Counted from the first letter of the stretch, positions 7,597 through 14,585 are shown. The stretch: 18,777 bases of DNA from Clostridiales bacterium (GCA_018376855.1 JAHAAN010000021.1:1-18777), one strand, 5' to 3'. Notes: generated from the letters alone by a model not told the origin. Numbers and translations: made by a program.

Positions 7597-7630
7597 AGAA
7601 TCGCATCCTTTCCGGTGATTTCAAAGGGTA

Positions 7631-7659
7631 ACTATACCGCAACGGCGGAATTTTGTCAA
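7631..7659 (-). promoter_or_regulatory. Sigma-A promoter of DUF896-ychF-ade operon
   Basis: On the minus strand, perfect TTGACA (7654-7659), a 17-bp spacer and TATAGT (7631-7636). The -35 box overlaps the stop codon of the upstream araC-type gene (7656-7658), and no terminator separates them, so the operon can also be read from the perR promoter. Confidence 0.9.
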
Positions 7660-8540
7660 GAATGCTGAATGCTTTCCAGCATATCGCGGGAAAAAATCAG
7701 ATTATTGTCCCGCTGGGGCATAGTTTTGCGATATTTTCCCGGTGTAAGCCCCATTTTGCTTTTAAAGATCTTTGCAAAATGACTGACGTCGGTAAAACCG
7801 CAGCTAAAACAGATCTGCTCCATGGTCGCTTTGGAGCTGACCAGCATGGAGCAGGCCATTTGCAGGCGATATTGCAGCAAATATTGCTGTACGCTGATCC
7901 CTAATTCGGAAAGAAAAAGCCGGTATAAATGGCTGCGGCTGACCCCTGTAACGTCGGCGATCGACTGCACGGTAACGGGGTAGCTGTAATTTTGCTCGAT
8001 ATAGGAAAGCGCAGTATAAATATAGGTGTTGCGCGCTTTCTGTGATTGTGCTTTTTCGTTCTGAGCGGCAAGCAGGGAAAAGATATGATAGAGGTCTCCG
8101 ACCAAGGCAAGCGCCCGTTCGCCTGCGCTTTGACTTGTGGGAAAGGCTAAGAGTTCCAAATGCGGCAATACGGAGGCAAGATCGTATTGGAACACGGGGT
8201 TTTCCCGCGTGATACCGGCGGCGTTTAACAGATATTCCGATTCCGTTCCGCTGAAGCCTGCCCAGTAATATGTCCACGGAGTTTCGTGATCGGCATAATA
8301 AGTGGTAACCTCAGAGGGCGCGATAAAAAAGCCGTGTCCTGCGCTGATGCGGTATGTGCCGGCGTCTTTCTCCAGCGTGCCTCGGCCTTCAATGACAAAG
8401 TGCAGCAAATAATGGTTTCGGATTGCGGGGCCGAAGCTGTGGTTGGCTCCGCAGCTTTCATAGCCTGAATAATGCACTGTAACAGCGCGCTTTTCAGGAT
8501 CGTTTCTGTTGGAGTAGATCTTGATAGCATCGGTAAGCAT
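7656..8540 (-). CDS. AraC-family transcriptional regulator with cupin sensor domain
   Basis: 294 aa from the ATG at 8540, chosen because it sits 4 nt after the perR stop and the N-terminus then fits the family; the frame extends upstream only through perR coding sequence. Residues 20-140 are an AraC-type ligand-binding cupin (NHYLLHFVIEGRGTLEKDA, GHGFFIAPSEVTTYYADHE, WTYYWAGFSG). Residues 175-282 are the double helix-turn-helix domain (IEQNYSYPVTVQSIADVTGV, then EQICFSCGFTDVSHFAKIFK, GLTPGKYRK). Such regulators usually sense a sugar or small metabolite and activate nearby transport or glycoside-hydrolase genes, but no such operon adjoins it. There is no recognisable ribosome site in front (A-rich AAAAAATAATTTT), so translation is probably coupled to perR. 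Confidence 0.9.
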   Translation of the reverse strand: MLTDAIKIYSNRNDPEKRAVTVHYSGYESCGANHSFGPAIRNHYLLHFVIEGRGTLEKDAGTYRISAGHGFFIAPSEVTTYYADHETPWTYYWAGFSGTESEYLLNAAGITRENPVFQYDLASVLPHLELLAFPTSQSAGERALALVGDLYHIFSLLAAQNEKAQSQKARNTYIYTALSYIEQNYSYPVTVQSIADVTGVSRSHLYRLFLSELGISVQQYLLQYRLQMACSMLVSSKATMEQICFSCGFTDVSHFAKIFKSKMGLTPGKYRKTMPQRDNNLIFSRDMLESIQHS

Positions 8541-8544
8541 AAAA

Positions 8545-8925
8545 TTATTTTTTGGCTGCACAATCGGAGCAAATGCCGGTTGCCCACAGCGAATAGGAAT
8601 CCACCTGAACGCCTGTTTGTTCGGAAATAACTTCTTCCAAGCCGTCCAGCTCAACTTCAAAATCAACGAGTTTGCCGCATTTTTGGCAGCATACATGATT
8701 GTGGCTGTTTAACTTCCAATCATAGCAATCGCGCTGGCCGGGAAAGGAAAGCTGCCGAATCTGCCCTGCTTCCGCCAGCTGCTGAAGATCGCGGTATACG
8801 GTTCCCAAACTGATGTTAGGGATTTCCTTGCGCGCGAGTAGATAGATTTCGTTGGCGTTATAATGCTCTTTGCCGCTGAGTACGATTTTTAAAATGCATT
8901 CTCTCTGCTTTGAGTATTTTGCCAT
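8545..8925 (-). CDS. perR: Fur-family regulator, PerR-type peroxide sensor
   Basis: 126 aa, shorter than the usual 140-150 at the N-terminus but complete. A winged helix spans 1-65 (recognition helix in ISLGTVYRDLQQLAEAG). The structural Zn site is formed by C80/C83 (CQKCGK) and C119/C122 (CSDC). The regulatory-metal ligands of Bacillus PerR are all present in register: H21, D69, H75, H77 and D88. Asp rather than Glu at the D88 position is the residue associated with PerR peroxide sensitivity instead of Fur-type iron sensing. The inferred role is an Fe/Mn-dependent repressor of oxidative-stress genes, inactivated by His oxidation. The ATG follows AAGGAG. It is first gene of a pair with the AraC regulator. 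No catalase, ahpC or rubrerythrin gene is adjacent. Confidence 0.88.
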   Translation of the reverse strand: MAKYSKQRECILKIVLSGKEHYNANEIYLLARKEIPNISLGTVYRDLQQLAEAGQIRQLSFPGQRDCYDWKLNSHNHVCCQKCGKLVDFEVELDGLEEVISEQTGVQVDSYSLWATGICSDCAAKK

Positions 8926-8968
8926 AGTTTACGCTCCTTTTTAATGATTTGTATAAAAGAAACAAGAA

Positions 8969-8983
8969 TTACTATTATTTTTA
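8969..8983. promoter_or_regulatory. Possible PerR box upstream of perR
   Basis: TTACTATTATTTTTA matches 10 of the 14 defined positions of the PerR box (TTATAATNATTATAA). It lies 43 bp upstream of the perR ATG in an AT-rich leader, where autoregulation is usual. A TTGACA (rc of 9006-9011) stands further upstream, but without a convincing -10 at the right distance. AT-rich DNA makes chance matches likely. Confidence 0.3.
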
Positions 8984-9014
8984 TTTTCGCATATGGTATA
9001 GGTTTTGTCAAGAA

Positions 9015-9046
9015 GAAAAAATAAAAGACGGCGAACTTTTTCGCCG
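9015..9046 (-). terminator. Rho-independent terminator after spoIIE and element B
   Basis: A 7-bp stem (9029-9035 with 9040-9046, CGGCGAA/TTCGCCG) has a 4-nt loop. On the minus strand it is followed by the T-rich tract TCTTTTATTTTTTCTT. It lies about 130 bp past the spoIIE stop and about 35 bp past cloverleaf element B, so transcripts of spoIIE would carry element B in their 3' end. Confidence 0.8.
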
Positions 9047-9080
9047 CAAACTGAAAGGAGGATTTGGAGGAAAGCAGCAG

Positions 9081-9157
9081 CGGGGCGCACGGGCGCCGCT
9101 TGCGGCGCCGCCCCCCGAAGGGGGGACCTCCGGCCGCGGCCGGAGGCGTGCGCCCCG
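9081..9157. repeat. Cloverleaf palindromic element, copy B
   Basis: A GC-rich 77-bp element. The outer stem is 11 bp (9081-9091 CGGGGCGCACG with 9147-9157 CGTGCGCCCCG), extended by GCAG/CTGC (9077-9080, 9159-9162) past a one-base bulge. It encloses three hairpins: 9092-9109 (GGCGCCGC/GCGGCGCC), 9111-9125 (CCCCCC-GAA-GGGGGG) and 9127-9146 (CCTCCGGCC/GGCCGGAGG). The layout and core match the reverse complement of copy A. It lies 18 bp downstream of the spoIIE stop codon. Confidence 0.85.
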
Positions 9158-9175
9158 CCTGCCGGAAAAGCTGTG

Positions 9176-11482
9176 TTATGCGTAGATGCGCACCGCAACG
9201 GCCGTCATATCGTCTCCGGCGCGGCCGCCGGCAGCGTTGAGCGCTTCCCGCATCAGCCCGTCGGCAAGCTCCTGCGCGCTGCATGCGGTGTTTTGGCTCA
9301 GATATGCTCCGATACCGTCGCCGCTGCCGGAGCATAACGCATCGTAAACGCCGTCCGAAACAAGCACCAATACGTCGCCCTCGCGAATGAGCTTCTGCGT
9401 GATGCTTGGCCGAATGTGCTCCACAATGCCGGCGGGAAGAGATTCTCCCTCAATGCTTTGCGCTTTGCCGTCGCGCATAAAATATCCGGGAACTGCGCCA
9501 ATCTTTCCCCATTGGCAGATGCCGTTGTTCAGGTCGAGCACACAGGCGTCCACGGTGGAATAGCTTTCGGGGCGGCGGCGCATTTGCAGCAGCTCATTTA
9601 ATAATAGGTAGGCGGTTTCGCTTTCCACGCCGCCGCTGAGCAGCGTTTCAAGCAGCGCCATTGCGCATTCGCTTTCTCTTGCCGCCGTTTCGCCGCTGCC
9701 CATGCCGTCGCTGAGCGCGGCAAGATATTTGCCTTCCTTGAGACAGTGCAGGCTGAAGCTGTCCCCGCACACGGCTTCGCCGTCCTTTTTGCAGCACGCG
9801 GCATAGCAGGAGGCCTTCAGCCGCGGGATCGGGGTGAAAATACAGCTGCACAGCGCGTTGCTTTTGGCGCAATGCTTGTCCTCGCATATAAAACCAAGGT
9901 TGAAATTTTCGTTCAGAATCCGCCGGATGGACTGTGTGCAGCCGCGGCGGCATTGGTCGGCCCTGCGCACGATCTTGATTTGTTCGATCCCGTTTTCCCC
10001 TGTGCGGCAAACCACTTCCTCCACGGCGATCTCTTCTGAAAGCGCTTCGTAAATGCGGTGCTCCAATTCATAATCGTAGCGGGCATGCGCAAGGGCGCCG
10101 TCCGTCAGGCGGTACATCAGATCAGCCACGCTTCGGCACTGGCGAGCCATCATGGGGTTGTTGCTTTGCACCGGCTCGGGCTGCGGGGATTCCGTGTTGA
10201 AGCGGTTCATGCTGATGAGAATCTGCACCCATGAATAGCAGCGCGCCTTCAGCGCTGCCGGAACGTCCTGCGGCGAGATTTGCCCCAGCGTGCAGATCAT
10301 GGAGGCCAGCTCCCGGAAGTCGTTATAGGTGTCGCTGTAGCGATCCTTCCAACAATAATTATAGCGTTCGCAGGCAGTGCAGACTTCGCTCGCAGCATGA
10401 CCGCAAAGGGCGATCCGGCGCGCGCGCGGCTCCGCTTCCGTGCTGTTATCAAAAATTTGCGCCAAACGGTTAAAGACCTCGGCAGCGCCGTGAATCTGTT
10501 CTGAAATGTCCTCCATTTTTCGGGAGGCGTCGTTTTTCATAGCAGCGCTGGGAGCGCGGAGAGTGCCGCACAATGCGCTCAGGCGCGTCTTTATTTCTTC
10601 CGGGATCAGAATGCTCGGCAGTACGGCGATCAAAGCCGTCGGCCACGGAACAAAGGCTTCAACGTTTCGGTTCAGGGCAAGCGCGGCGATCAGCTGCCCG
10701 GCAAGAAAGCCTGCGGAGACGCCGAATCGCCGAATATCGCGCAGCAAGCCGGCAAGTAAACCGGAAAGACACAGAGCGGAGATGAGCTCGGCCTGCGTGC
10801 CTTTAAGAAGCAGCAACGCCGAAAGAGCCGCGGCAGCAGCGCAGCCTCCGCCGATACCTGCCGCGCCTGCGGCTAAGGTGATGTATGCGCTCCCTAAAAG
10901 CAGCAGGGGGGAAATTCCTAAAAACGGCTGCATCGGAAGCGCTGAAAGCAGCGCGCAGATCAGCAGGCTGATTTCCGTGATCTCCATGCGTGAGACCGAA
11001 GTGCGCGTGCGCAGAGAGGAAAGCAGATTCATGCAGGATTCTAAGATAGGAAGCAGCGCGCAGGAGGCCGCAGCGGAAAGCAGATAGGCAAAGAACGTAT
11101 AGGGGTCTGCATTCACGCATAGGATAGCCAGCAGCGAGCTTGCGCCGATCATGCCGAAGCGCCAGCGCTTTTTGCCGAGCCGTTTGCTGCGCAGCACATA
11201 AAAGGCCGGCACACACAAAACGGCAGGCAGCGCGCCGAGGATGATCCCCTGCAGCGAGAAGTCGGCTGCACATGCGCCGATCAGAATGCCCAGTGCACAG
11301 TAAAGCGCCCGTTTTCTGTCCGCATAAAAGCAGGCCAAAGCAGCAAGCGCAAAGGGCCGTACCTGCGGCAGAATCTCACAACAGGCCAGTGCAAAGGAAA
11401 CGCATGAGATCAGAACCGGTTCCGTCCATTTTTGTTTTTTGAATTTTGGTATGTATTTGCTTATCCGTTGAATGAGCTGCAT
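9176..11482 (-). CDS. spoIIE: Stage II sporulation protein E, membrane-bound PP2C-type phosphatase
   Basis: 768 aa from the ATG at 11482, preceded by AGAGGGA at 9 nt; upstream in-frame starts lack a ribosome site. The length compares with about 827 in Bacillus. Residues 20-315 carry about ten hydrophobic segments, 320-560 are the regulatory and oligomerisation region, and 570-768 the SpoIIE/PP2C phosphatase domain: GDSFS (573-577), LSDGMGSGE (590-598), VSDGVYD with D710, and GRAGDDMTAVAV with D757/D758. The metal-binding Asp residues are in place, so the enzyme should be active. In sporulating Firmicutes it dephosphorylates the anti-anti-sigma factor SpoIIAA to release sigma-F in the forespore, and it acts at the polar septum with FtsZ. 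It is monocistronic and is followed by element B and a terminator. Confidence 0.96.
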   Translation of the reverse strand: MQLIQRISKYIPKFKKQKWTEPVLISCVSFALACCEILPQVRPFALAALACFYADRKRALYCALGILIGACAADFSLQGIILGALPAVLCVPAFYVLRSKRLGKKRWRFGMIGASSLLAILCVNADPYTFFAYLLSAAASCALLPILESCMNLLSSLRTRTSVSRMEITEISLLICALLSALPMQPFLGISPLLLLGSAYITLAAGAAGIGGGCAAAAALSALLLLKGTQAELISALCLSGLLAGLLRDIRRFGVSAGFLAGQLIAALALNRNVEAFVPWPTALIAVLPSILIPEEIKTRLSALCGTLRAPSAAMKNDASRKMEDISEQIHGAAEVFNRLAQIFDNSTEAEPRARRIALCGHAASEVCTACERYNYCWKDRYSDTYNDFRELASMICTLGQISPQDVPAALKARCYSWVQILISMNRFNTESPQPEPVQSNNPMMARQCRSVADLMYRLTDGALAHARYDYELEHRIYEALSEEIAVEEVVCRTGENGIEQIKIVRRADQCRRGCTQSIRRILNENFNLGFICEDKHCAKSNALCSCIFTPIPRLKASCYAACCKKDGEAVCGDSFSLHCLKEGKYLAALSDGMGSGETAARESECAMALLETLLSGGVESETAYLLLNELLQMRRRPESYSTVDACVLDLNNGICQWGKIGAVPGYFMRDGKAQSIEGESLPAGIVEHIRPSITQKLIREGDVLVLVSDGVYDALCSGSGDGIGAYLSQNTACSAQELADGLMREALNAAGGRAGDDMTAVAVRIYA

Positions 11483-11513
11483 AGTTTCATCCCTCTTTTG
11501 TGTTGTTGGAAAT

Positions 11514-11557
11514 ATTATACAAACTTTTTTGCGCGCTTTGCGTCGCTCGGTGTCGCA
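11514..11557 (-). promoter_or_regulatory. Putative Spo0A-controlled promoter of spoIIE
   Basis: On the minus strand a perfect TATAAT (11514-11519) has no -35 at 17 bp, but at 21 bp lies GCGACG (11541-11546). Two Spo0A-box-like sites follow exactly 10 bp apart: AGCGACG (11541-11547, 4/7 to TTCGACA) overlapping the -35, and TGCGACA (11551-11557, 6/7). Bacillus spoIIE and spoIIG promoters are known for such over-long spacers with a 0A box over the -35 region. The architecture fits; the second site match is weak. Confidence 0.45.
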
Positions 11558-11630
11558 GGCGGTGAAAAATCGTATATGACGATTCGCCATGATTCGATGA
11601 AAAAACAAAATTGAGGAGACGGTAAAACGA

Positions 11631-11777
11631 GTGTTTTTTATAAGCAGCTTGCATAGAGGGCGGATTTGTGCTTTAATAAAAAGCAGCCGCGCGGAAAACG
11701 GATGTTTTTTGGGTCATACGGGGCGGGAGGGATCGTTTCCGCCGCCTTGCAATAAATACAATAAAGAAGGAAAATAG
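11631..11777 (+). CDS. Possible 48-aa leader ORF before mnmM, doubtful
   Basis: A GTG at 11631 with GAGGAG 12 nt upstream opens a 48-codon frame that ends at TAG 11775-11777, one base before the mnmM ATG (11779). The position would suit translational coupling. The spacing is long, the residue composition is unremarkable and no family is recognised, so it may be fortuitous. Confidence 0.2.
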   Translation: MFFISSLHRGRICALIKSSRAENGCFLGHTGREGSFPPPCNKYNKEGK

Positions 11778-11778
11778 G

Positions 11779-12318
11779 ATGGTTCTTTTGGATTTGGCAA
11801 AATCGTTCTTGGCAAACGTTTCTCCCGATGCTGCAGTTGCGGATTTTACTATGGGGAACGGGCATGATACCGCGTTTCTCTGCGGTTTGGTCCCGCAGGG
11901 GCGCGTTTATGCGTTTGATATTCAGCCGCAGGCGTTGGAGAACACAAGGCTGCTGCTCGCGGAGAAGGGATATGCCAATGCGACGCTGATTTTGGACGGG
12001 CATGAGCATGCAAAGCAGCACATTCATGAGCCTATTGCGGCAGGAATGTTTAATTTGGGCTACCGGCCGGGCAGTGATCACTCCGTACATACGCATCCGG
12101 AAACGACGGTCAAAGCGGTCGTGGACGCCGTGGAGCTTTTGCAGAAGGGCGGGGTGCTGGTGATCTGCATATATCCCGGCGATGAAGAGGGCGTGCGCGA
12201 GGGCGAAGCGCTTGAAACCGTGCTGAGCAGGTACAGCAGAAAGCGTTTTTCCGTGATGTGCCACCGCATGATCAATGCGCCGAAAGCGCCCTATATCCTC
12301 ACGGCAGAAAAGTATTAG
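11779..12318 (+). CDS. mnmM: MnmM/YtqB-type tRNA (mnm5s2U34-forming) methyltransferase
   Basis: 179 aa, near the usual 185-195. The ATG follows AAGAAGG. It is a class I SAM-dependent methyltransferase: motif I ADFTMGNGHDT (21-31), acidic motif II FDIQ (46-49), DGHEH (73-77), and the family signature FNLGYRPGSDHSVHTHPETT (91-110). This arrangement is that of Bacillus YtqB, now assigned as MnmM, which methylates the aminomethyl group on the wobble uridine of tRNAs to complete mnm5s2U in bacteria lacking MnmC. Older annotation calls it a putative rRNA methylase. It is divergent from spoIIE and convergent with the DUF4130 gene, overlapping its 3' end by 20 bp. Confidence 0.9.
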   Translation: MVLLDLAKSFLANVSPDAAVADFTMGNGHDTAFLCGLVPQGRVYAFDIQPQALENTRLLLAEKGYANATLILDGHEHAKQHIHEPIAAGMFNLGYRPGSDHSVHTHPETTVKAVVDAVELLQKGGVLVICIYPGDEEGVREGEALETVLSRYSRKRFSVMCHRMINAPKAPYILTAEKY

Positions 12319-13087
12319 CGGGCGGTGGATCTCTGTCTTCTGTCATTTCCGTCATGTCCCCCCAGTAGCGCTTCTGCATGTGGGACATTCGCGCCTTGGA
12401 ATTTACCCGCTGTTCAATGGCGATGGTTCGGTAATACAGCCGCCACAGACGGCGAAAGTGCTGCTCTTCGGCGTCGGGCTGCGGCATTTCAAAGGCTTCG
12501 GCGCGAATGATTTCCGTTTTTTGCGGCGTGTGCAACAGCGCCATGGAATGCGAAGCGTCTGCCAAAAGAAAGTTTTCCTGCGGATAGCGCGCGCAGAAGT
12601 GTTCGCTCAGCAGCGGAAGCACCCAGTTTTTCGGGTGTATGACTGCGACCAGCGCGCCGTCGATTTCGGAAAAACGAACAAAGCCCGTAAGCTGGTGAGC
12701 CTCATGCGTTAATCGCCGCACAGCCTTGAGCAGTGTGCTGACGCATTCGTCCGTTTCGCATTCCAGCACGGAAGTGCCGTAACGGTAATAGGCCTTGTGC
12801 AGCAGGGTGAGCATAAGCAGCTCTTTGTTGGGAATACAGGTCAGCAGAGAAAGCTTCAGAAATTCAAGAATTCCGCTGCCTAATTTTGTGTGCACGGAGT
12901 TTTGTACGCGCGCTGCATAAGCGCTTTCCGTGGGAATTCTGCGTTCTTCCCCCAAAAAGGCTTCCGCCTCGTGTTCGGGTACGATCGCGCACGGAAATTC
13001 CCTGCGCGAAAAGCTTTCAAACACGCAGCAGCAGAAGCCGTTGAAGGAGCCGTCGTAGAGATATCTTACATCGGTGGCTGTAAACAT
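12299..13087 (-). CDS. DUF4130 / TIGR03915-type putative DNA metabolism protein
   Basis: 262 aa. The ATG follows AGGAG at 9 nt, within the end of the radical SAM gene (22-bp overlap). The N-terminus YLYDGSFNGFCCCVFESF (10-27) and the C-terminal half with HLTGFVRF-type text (TGFVRFSEIDGALVAVIHP), HFCARYPQENFLLADASHS and YYRTIAIEQRVNSKARMSHM match the family found beside radical SAM proteins of the TIGR03916 type. Function is unknown; a role in DNA modification or repair has been proposed from the repeated association with a uracil-DNA-glycosylase-like domain. That domain is absent from this protein and from the window. The tail after RYW (about 242-262) is acidic and Pro-rich. Translation is probably coupled to the upstream gene. 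Confidence 0.85.
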   Translation of the reverse strand: MFTATDVRYLYDGSFNGFCCCVFESFSRREFPCAIVPEHEAEAFLGEERRIPTESAYAARVQNSVHTKLGSGILEFLKLSLLTCIPNKELLMLTLLHKAYYRYGTSVLECETDECVSTLLKAVRRLTHEAHQLTGFVRFSEIDGALVAVIHPKNWVLPLLSEHFCARYPQENFLLADASHSMALLHTPQKTEIIRAEAFEMPQPDAEEQHFRRLWRLYYRTIAIEQRVNSKARMSHMQKRYWGDMTEMTEDRDPPPANTFLP

Positions 13088-14370
13088 GCTTTGATCTCCT
13101 GTTCCATAAGCTGTTCGGGCGTAATAAAAGAAAGCTGCAGCGCGTTTTCCGAAACGCTTTTCACGCCCTGTGCGCTGAGCAGAGCCGCGGGAACGGAGCC
13201 GTTCTGCACGGCGGAAAACCCCTGCATCGTTTTTCCTGCGCAGGTGATGAAATAACGCGCGCGCTTGAGCACGATGCCGAGCTTTTGCAGGTCGTCAAAG
13301 CGGAGCAGGCTGTGGCGGCGGGCGGAAACGATCCGCTTTGCTCCCGTAACGCCGATGCCGGGCACGCGCAGCAGCTCTTCTAACGGCGCGCGGTTGATCT
13401 CTATGGGGAACCGTTCGGGGTGATTGAGCGCCCAGTTGCATTTGGGGTCAAGCAGGGGGTGGAAGCTCGGGTGCTGCTCGTCAAGGATCTCCTCGGCGTC
13501 AAAGCCGTAATAACGCAGCAGCCAGTCGGCCTGATAGAGGCGGTGCTCGCGCAGCAGCGGTGGCTTGGTCTCAAGCGAGGGCAGCAGCGCGTGCTCCACT
13601 ACGGGTGTGTAGGCTGAGAAGAATACCCGCTTGAGGCGGTATTTTTTATATAATGCCTGCGTCAGCTGAAGAATGCGGTAATCAGTGTCCGCCGTCGCGC
13701 CTACGATCATCTGCGTGCTCTGCCCTGCGGGGGCAAACGGCTTTGCGCTGCGGTAACGCACCAGCTCAGTGCTGTTCTCTTCGCGTTTGTCGCGGATAAA
13801 GCTCATAGGGCTTAAAATGTCGGTCTTGCTTTTGTCGGGAGCGAGGAGGCGCAGGCTTTCCTGCGAGGGCAGCTCGATGTTCACGCTCATGCGGTCGGCA
13901 AGCATTCCAAGGCGGGCGAGCAGGGCGGGGTCGGTTCCCGGAATGGCCTTGGCGTGGATGTAGCCGCCGAAGCCGTATTCTCCGCGCAGCAGCTCCAGCG
14001 TTTGAATCAGATTTTCCGTGGTGTAATCGGGGTTTTTCATGATTCCGGAGCTGAGGAAAAGACCTTCGATATAATTCCGGCGGTAAAAGGAGATCGTCAG
14101 CTCCGCAAGCTCACGCGGTGTAAAAGCGGCTCGCGGCGTATCGTTGGAGCGGCGGTTGACGCAGTATTTGCAGTCGTAAACGCAGGCGTTGGTGTACAGC
14201 ACCTTGAGCAGTGAGATGCACCGCCCGTCGGCTGAGAAGCTGTGGCAGATCCCGCAGCCCACGGCGCTGCCGATTTTGCCGCTCCCGCGCCTGTCCGACC
14301 CGCTGGAGGTGCAGGCTACGTCGTATTTTGCTGCGTCTGTAAGGATTTTGAGCTTTTCAAAAACATCCAT
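13066..14370 (-). CDS. Putative DNA modification/repair radical SAM protein (TIGR03916 type)
   Basis: 434 aa. The ATG follows GGAGAAAAG. The radical SAM [4Fe-4S] motif is C63-x3-C67-x2-C70 (CVYDCKYC). Further Cys at 20, 39, 42 and 51 stand just before it (VGCGICHSF, GRCISLL), a feature of this family that could hold a second cluster or a zinc site. SSGIM (107-111) and the following strands build the TIM-barrel core up to about 300. A helix-hairpin-helix DNA-binding motif is at about 328-350 (APLEELLRVPGIGVTGAKRI). The family is typically encoded next to the DUF4130 protein, as here, and is predicted to act on DNA; no reaction is established. It is the first gene of the two-gene unit. Confidence 0.9.
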   Translation of the reverse strand: MDVFEKLKILTDAAKYDVACTSSGSDRRGSGKIGSAVGCGICHSFSADGRCISLLKVLYTNACVYDCKYCVNRRSNDTPRAAFTPRELAELTISFYRRNYIEGLFLSSGIMKNPDYTTENLIQTLELLRGEYGFGGYIHAKAIPGTDPALLARLGMLADRMSVNIELPSQESLRLLAPDKSKTDILSPMSFIRDKREENSTELVRYRSAKPFAPAGQSTQMIVGATADTDYRILQLTQALYKKYRLKRVFFSAYTPVVEHALLPSLETKPPLLREHRLYQADWLLRYYGFDAEEILDEQHPSFHPLLDPKCNWALNHPERFPIEINRAPLEELLRVPGIGVTGAKRIVSARRHSLLRFDDLQKLGIVLKRARYFITCAGKTMQGFSAVQNGSVPAALLSAQGVKSVSENALQLSFITPEQLMEQEIKACLQPPM

Positions 14371-14527
14371 GAGCTTTTCTCCGATCGGTTTTGTAACTAT
14401 ATAATATAGTATAACACTTTTGCTGTCCCATAAATCGGACTTTTGAACGGCGTTAATATTTTTATCTTAAAATGTAAAGCTGAAAATCGTTGAAACAAAG
14501 AAACAGAAAATTTTTTAAAAAAGACTA

Positions 14528-14556
14528 TTGAAATTTTGTGAACGAAGTTATATAAT
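14528..14556 (+). promoter_or_regulatory. Sigma-A promoter of first paralogous surface protein gene
   Basis: TTGAAA (14528-14533), a 17-bp spacer and TATAAT (14551-14556), then a short A-rich leader and AGGAGGA 7 nt before the ATG at 14586. Confidence 0.88.
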
Positions 14557-14585
14557 AGTAAAAAATAAAATAGGAGGAAGACACA

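Noticed and set aside
11638..12264. Minus-strand 208-codon frame opposite mnmM
   Set aside because: It is antisense to a clear methyltransferase with all motifs; a shadow frame.
14401..14450. Promoter for the radical SAM/DUF4130 pair
   Set aside because: TATACT and several TATA-like sequences occur on the minus strand, but none has a credible -35 at the right distance, so I do not assign one.
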